Of a stretch of DNA of 6,197 bases, positions 5,704-6,197 are shown piece by piece. The notes under the pieces were generated by a model, which did no database searches, was not told where the DNA came from, and saw only the letters and a program-made list of their open reading frames with translations. Position numbers and translations under genes: made by a program. How positions within the stretch are numbered: the stretch's first letter is position 1; the number at the start of each line of letters is the position of its first letter. Source of the stretch: an uncultured Fretibacterium sp. Lineage in GTDB: Bacteria; Synergistota; Synergistia; Synergistales; Aminobacteriaceae. The stretch lies in contig CALAUZ010000322.1 in assembly GCA_937892105.1 (NCBI GenBank), positions 1 through 6,197 of the forward strand, in the 5' to 3' direction.

Positions 5704-6197
5704 TTGACAGAAAACAAGAAACGCAGAGTAGTAGTAACAGGATTAGGCCCAATAAGCCCCATAGCTTTCGGAAAGAAAGATTACTGGCAGGCACTTCATG
5801 ACGGCAAAAACGGAATATCCAGCATAACGACTTTCGATTTGGGAGACTGCCCCGTAACATTCGGTGCAGAGATTAAGGACTTCGATCCTTCAGCATACAT
5901 GCCAGGAAAAGAGGCGAAACGTTCAGACCGCGCAATACAATTCGCTGTTGCTGCGGCAAAACTCGCTGTTGAGGACTCTGGTCTTGATGTTAAGAGCGTT
6001 GACCCATACAGGCTGGGAGTGTACATCGGCACTGGCCAGGGCGGAATAGAGACATCGTTCAACAACTTCCATACAATGCTCGAAAAAGGCTCAAAGCGTG
6101 TCAGCCCCTACTTTATCCCAATGATGATCAGCAACATGTCTACCGCTTACGTCGCAATAGTTCTCGGCGCAAAAGGCCCGAATTTATGCGTTGTTAC
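5704..6197 (+). CDS. fabF: 3-oxoacyl-[acyl-carrier-protein] synthase II FabF (partial, 3' end outside window)
   Basis: Beta-ketoacyl-ACP synthase that condenses malonyl-ACP with acyl-ACP in each elongation round. The open frame runs off the right edge after 164 complete codons, about 40 percent of the usual 410-residue protein. Seen here are the N-terminal RRVVVTGLGPISPI (7-20), the AKRSDRAIQFA helix (71-81), the GVYIGTGQGG strand-loop (105-114), and SPYFIPMMISNM (134-145) followed by GPNLCVV at the edge. The active-site Cys normally follows a few residues after this last motif, so it lies just outside the window. Start: an in-frame TGA at 5695-5697 excludes anything earlier, making TTG 5704 the first usable codon; AGGAG (5688-5692) and GTGA (5694-5697) precede it as ribosome site. 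FabB is a less likely alternative given the operon. Confidence 0.94.
   Translation, partial: MTENKKRRVVVTGLGPISPIAFGKKDYWQALHDGKNGISSITTFDLGDCPVTFGAEIKDFDPSAYMPGKEAKRSDRAIQFAVAAAKLAVEDSGLDVKSVDPYRLGVYIGTGQGGIETSFNNFHTMLEKGSKRVSPYFIPMMISNMSTAYVAIVLGAKGPNLCVV

Overview
The window carries most of a type II fatty-acid and phospholipid synthesis operon on the + strand: fapR, plsX, fabK, fabD, fabG, acpP and the first 164 codons of fabF. Upstream (positions 1-909) lies a short stretch of decayed sequence from Rpn-family (PD-(D/E)XK, recombination-promoting nuclease / putative transposase) genes. The combination of a FapR-type regulator leading the cluster, FabK as enoyl reductase, this gene order, three non-ATG starts and Rpn-family genes suggests an anaerobic bacterium of the Synergistota, with a clostridial Firmicute as the main alternative. 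This assignment is inference from gene order and protein character; no marker gene in the window settles it.

Layout. Positions 1-156 hold no credible gene, only a pair of near-identical 24-bp direct repeats 129 bp apart and a weak terminator-like hairpin. Positions 157-767 (minus strand) are an Rpn-family pseudogene that has lost its N-terminus and is frameshifted by an exact 8-bp tandem duplication. Positions 782-909 (plus strand) look like the C-terminal tail of an Rpn-family gene, itself frameshifted and abutting the first remnant head to head. Positions 910-1027 show nothing convincing. At 1028-1056 there is a strong sigma-70-type promoter (TTGACG, 17 bp, TATACT). An imperfect 38-bp dyad (1042-1079) covers its -10 box and the predicted transcription start, and is the best candidate for a FapR operator.

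From 1095 to the right edge the genes are tightly packed. fapR and plsX are separated by 1 nt if plsX starts at TTG 1672, plsX and fabK by 12 nt, fabK and fabD overlap by ATGA, and fabD and fabG are 3 nt apart. acpP follows after 44 nt with a very strong Shine-Dalgarno sequence, and fabF after 92 nt that contain a long stem-loop. No other convincing promoter is seen, so the seven genes probably form one transcript controlled by the first one.

How the genes work together: FabD loads malonyl groups onto AcpP; FabF condenses them with acyl-AcpP; FabG reduces the beta-keto product; FabK performs the last, enoyl, reduction; PlsX converts finished acyl-AcpP to acyl-phosphate for phospholipid synthesis; FapR is expected to sense malonyl-thioester and adjust transcription. 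The dehydratase (FabZ/FabA), the initiating synthase (FabH) and acetyl-CoA carboxylase are not in the window. The core operon is conventional. The less ordinary points are the promoter dyad, apparent substitutions at the malonyl-binding positions of FapR, the stem-loops before acpP and fabF, and the Rpn gene wreckage upstream.
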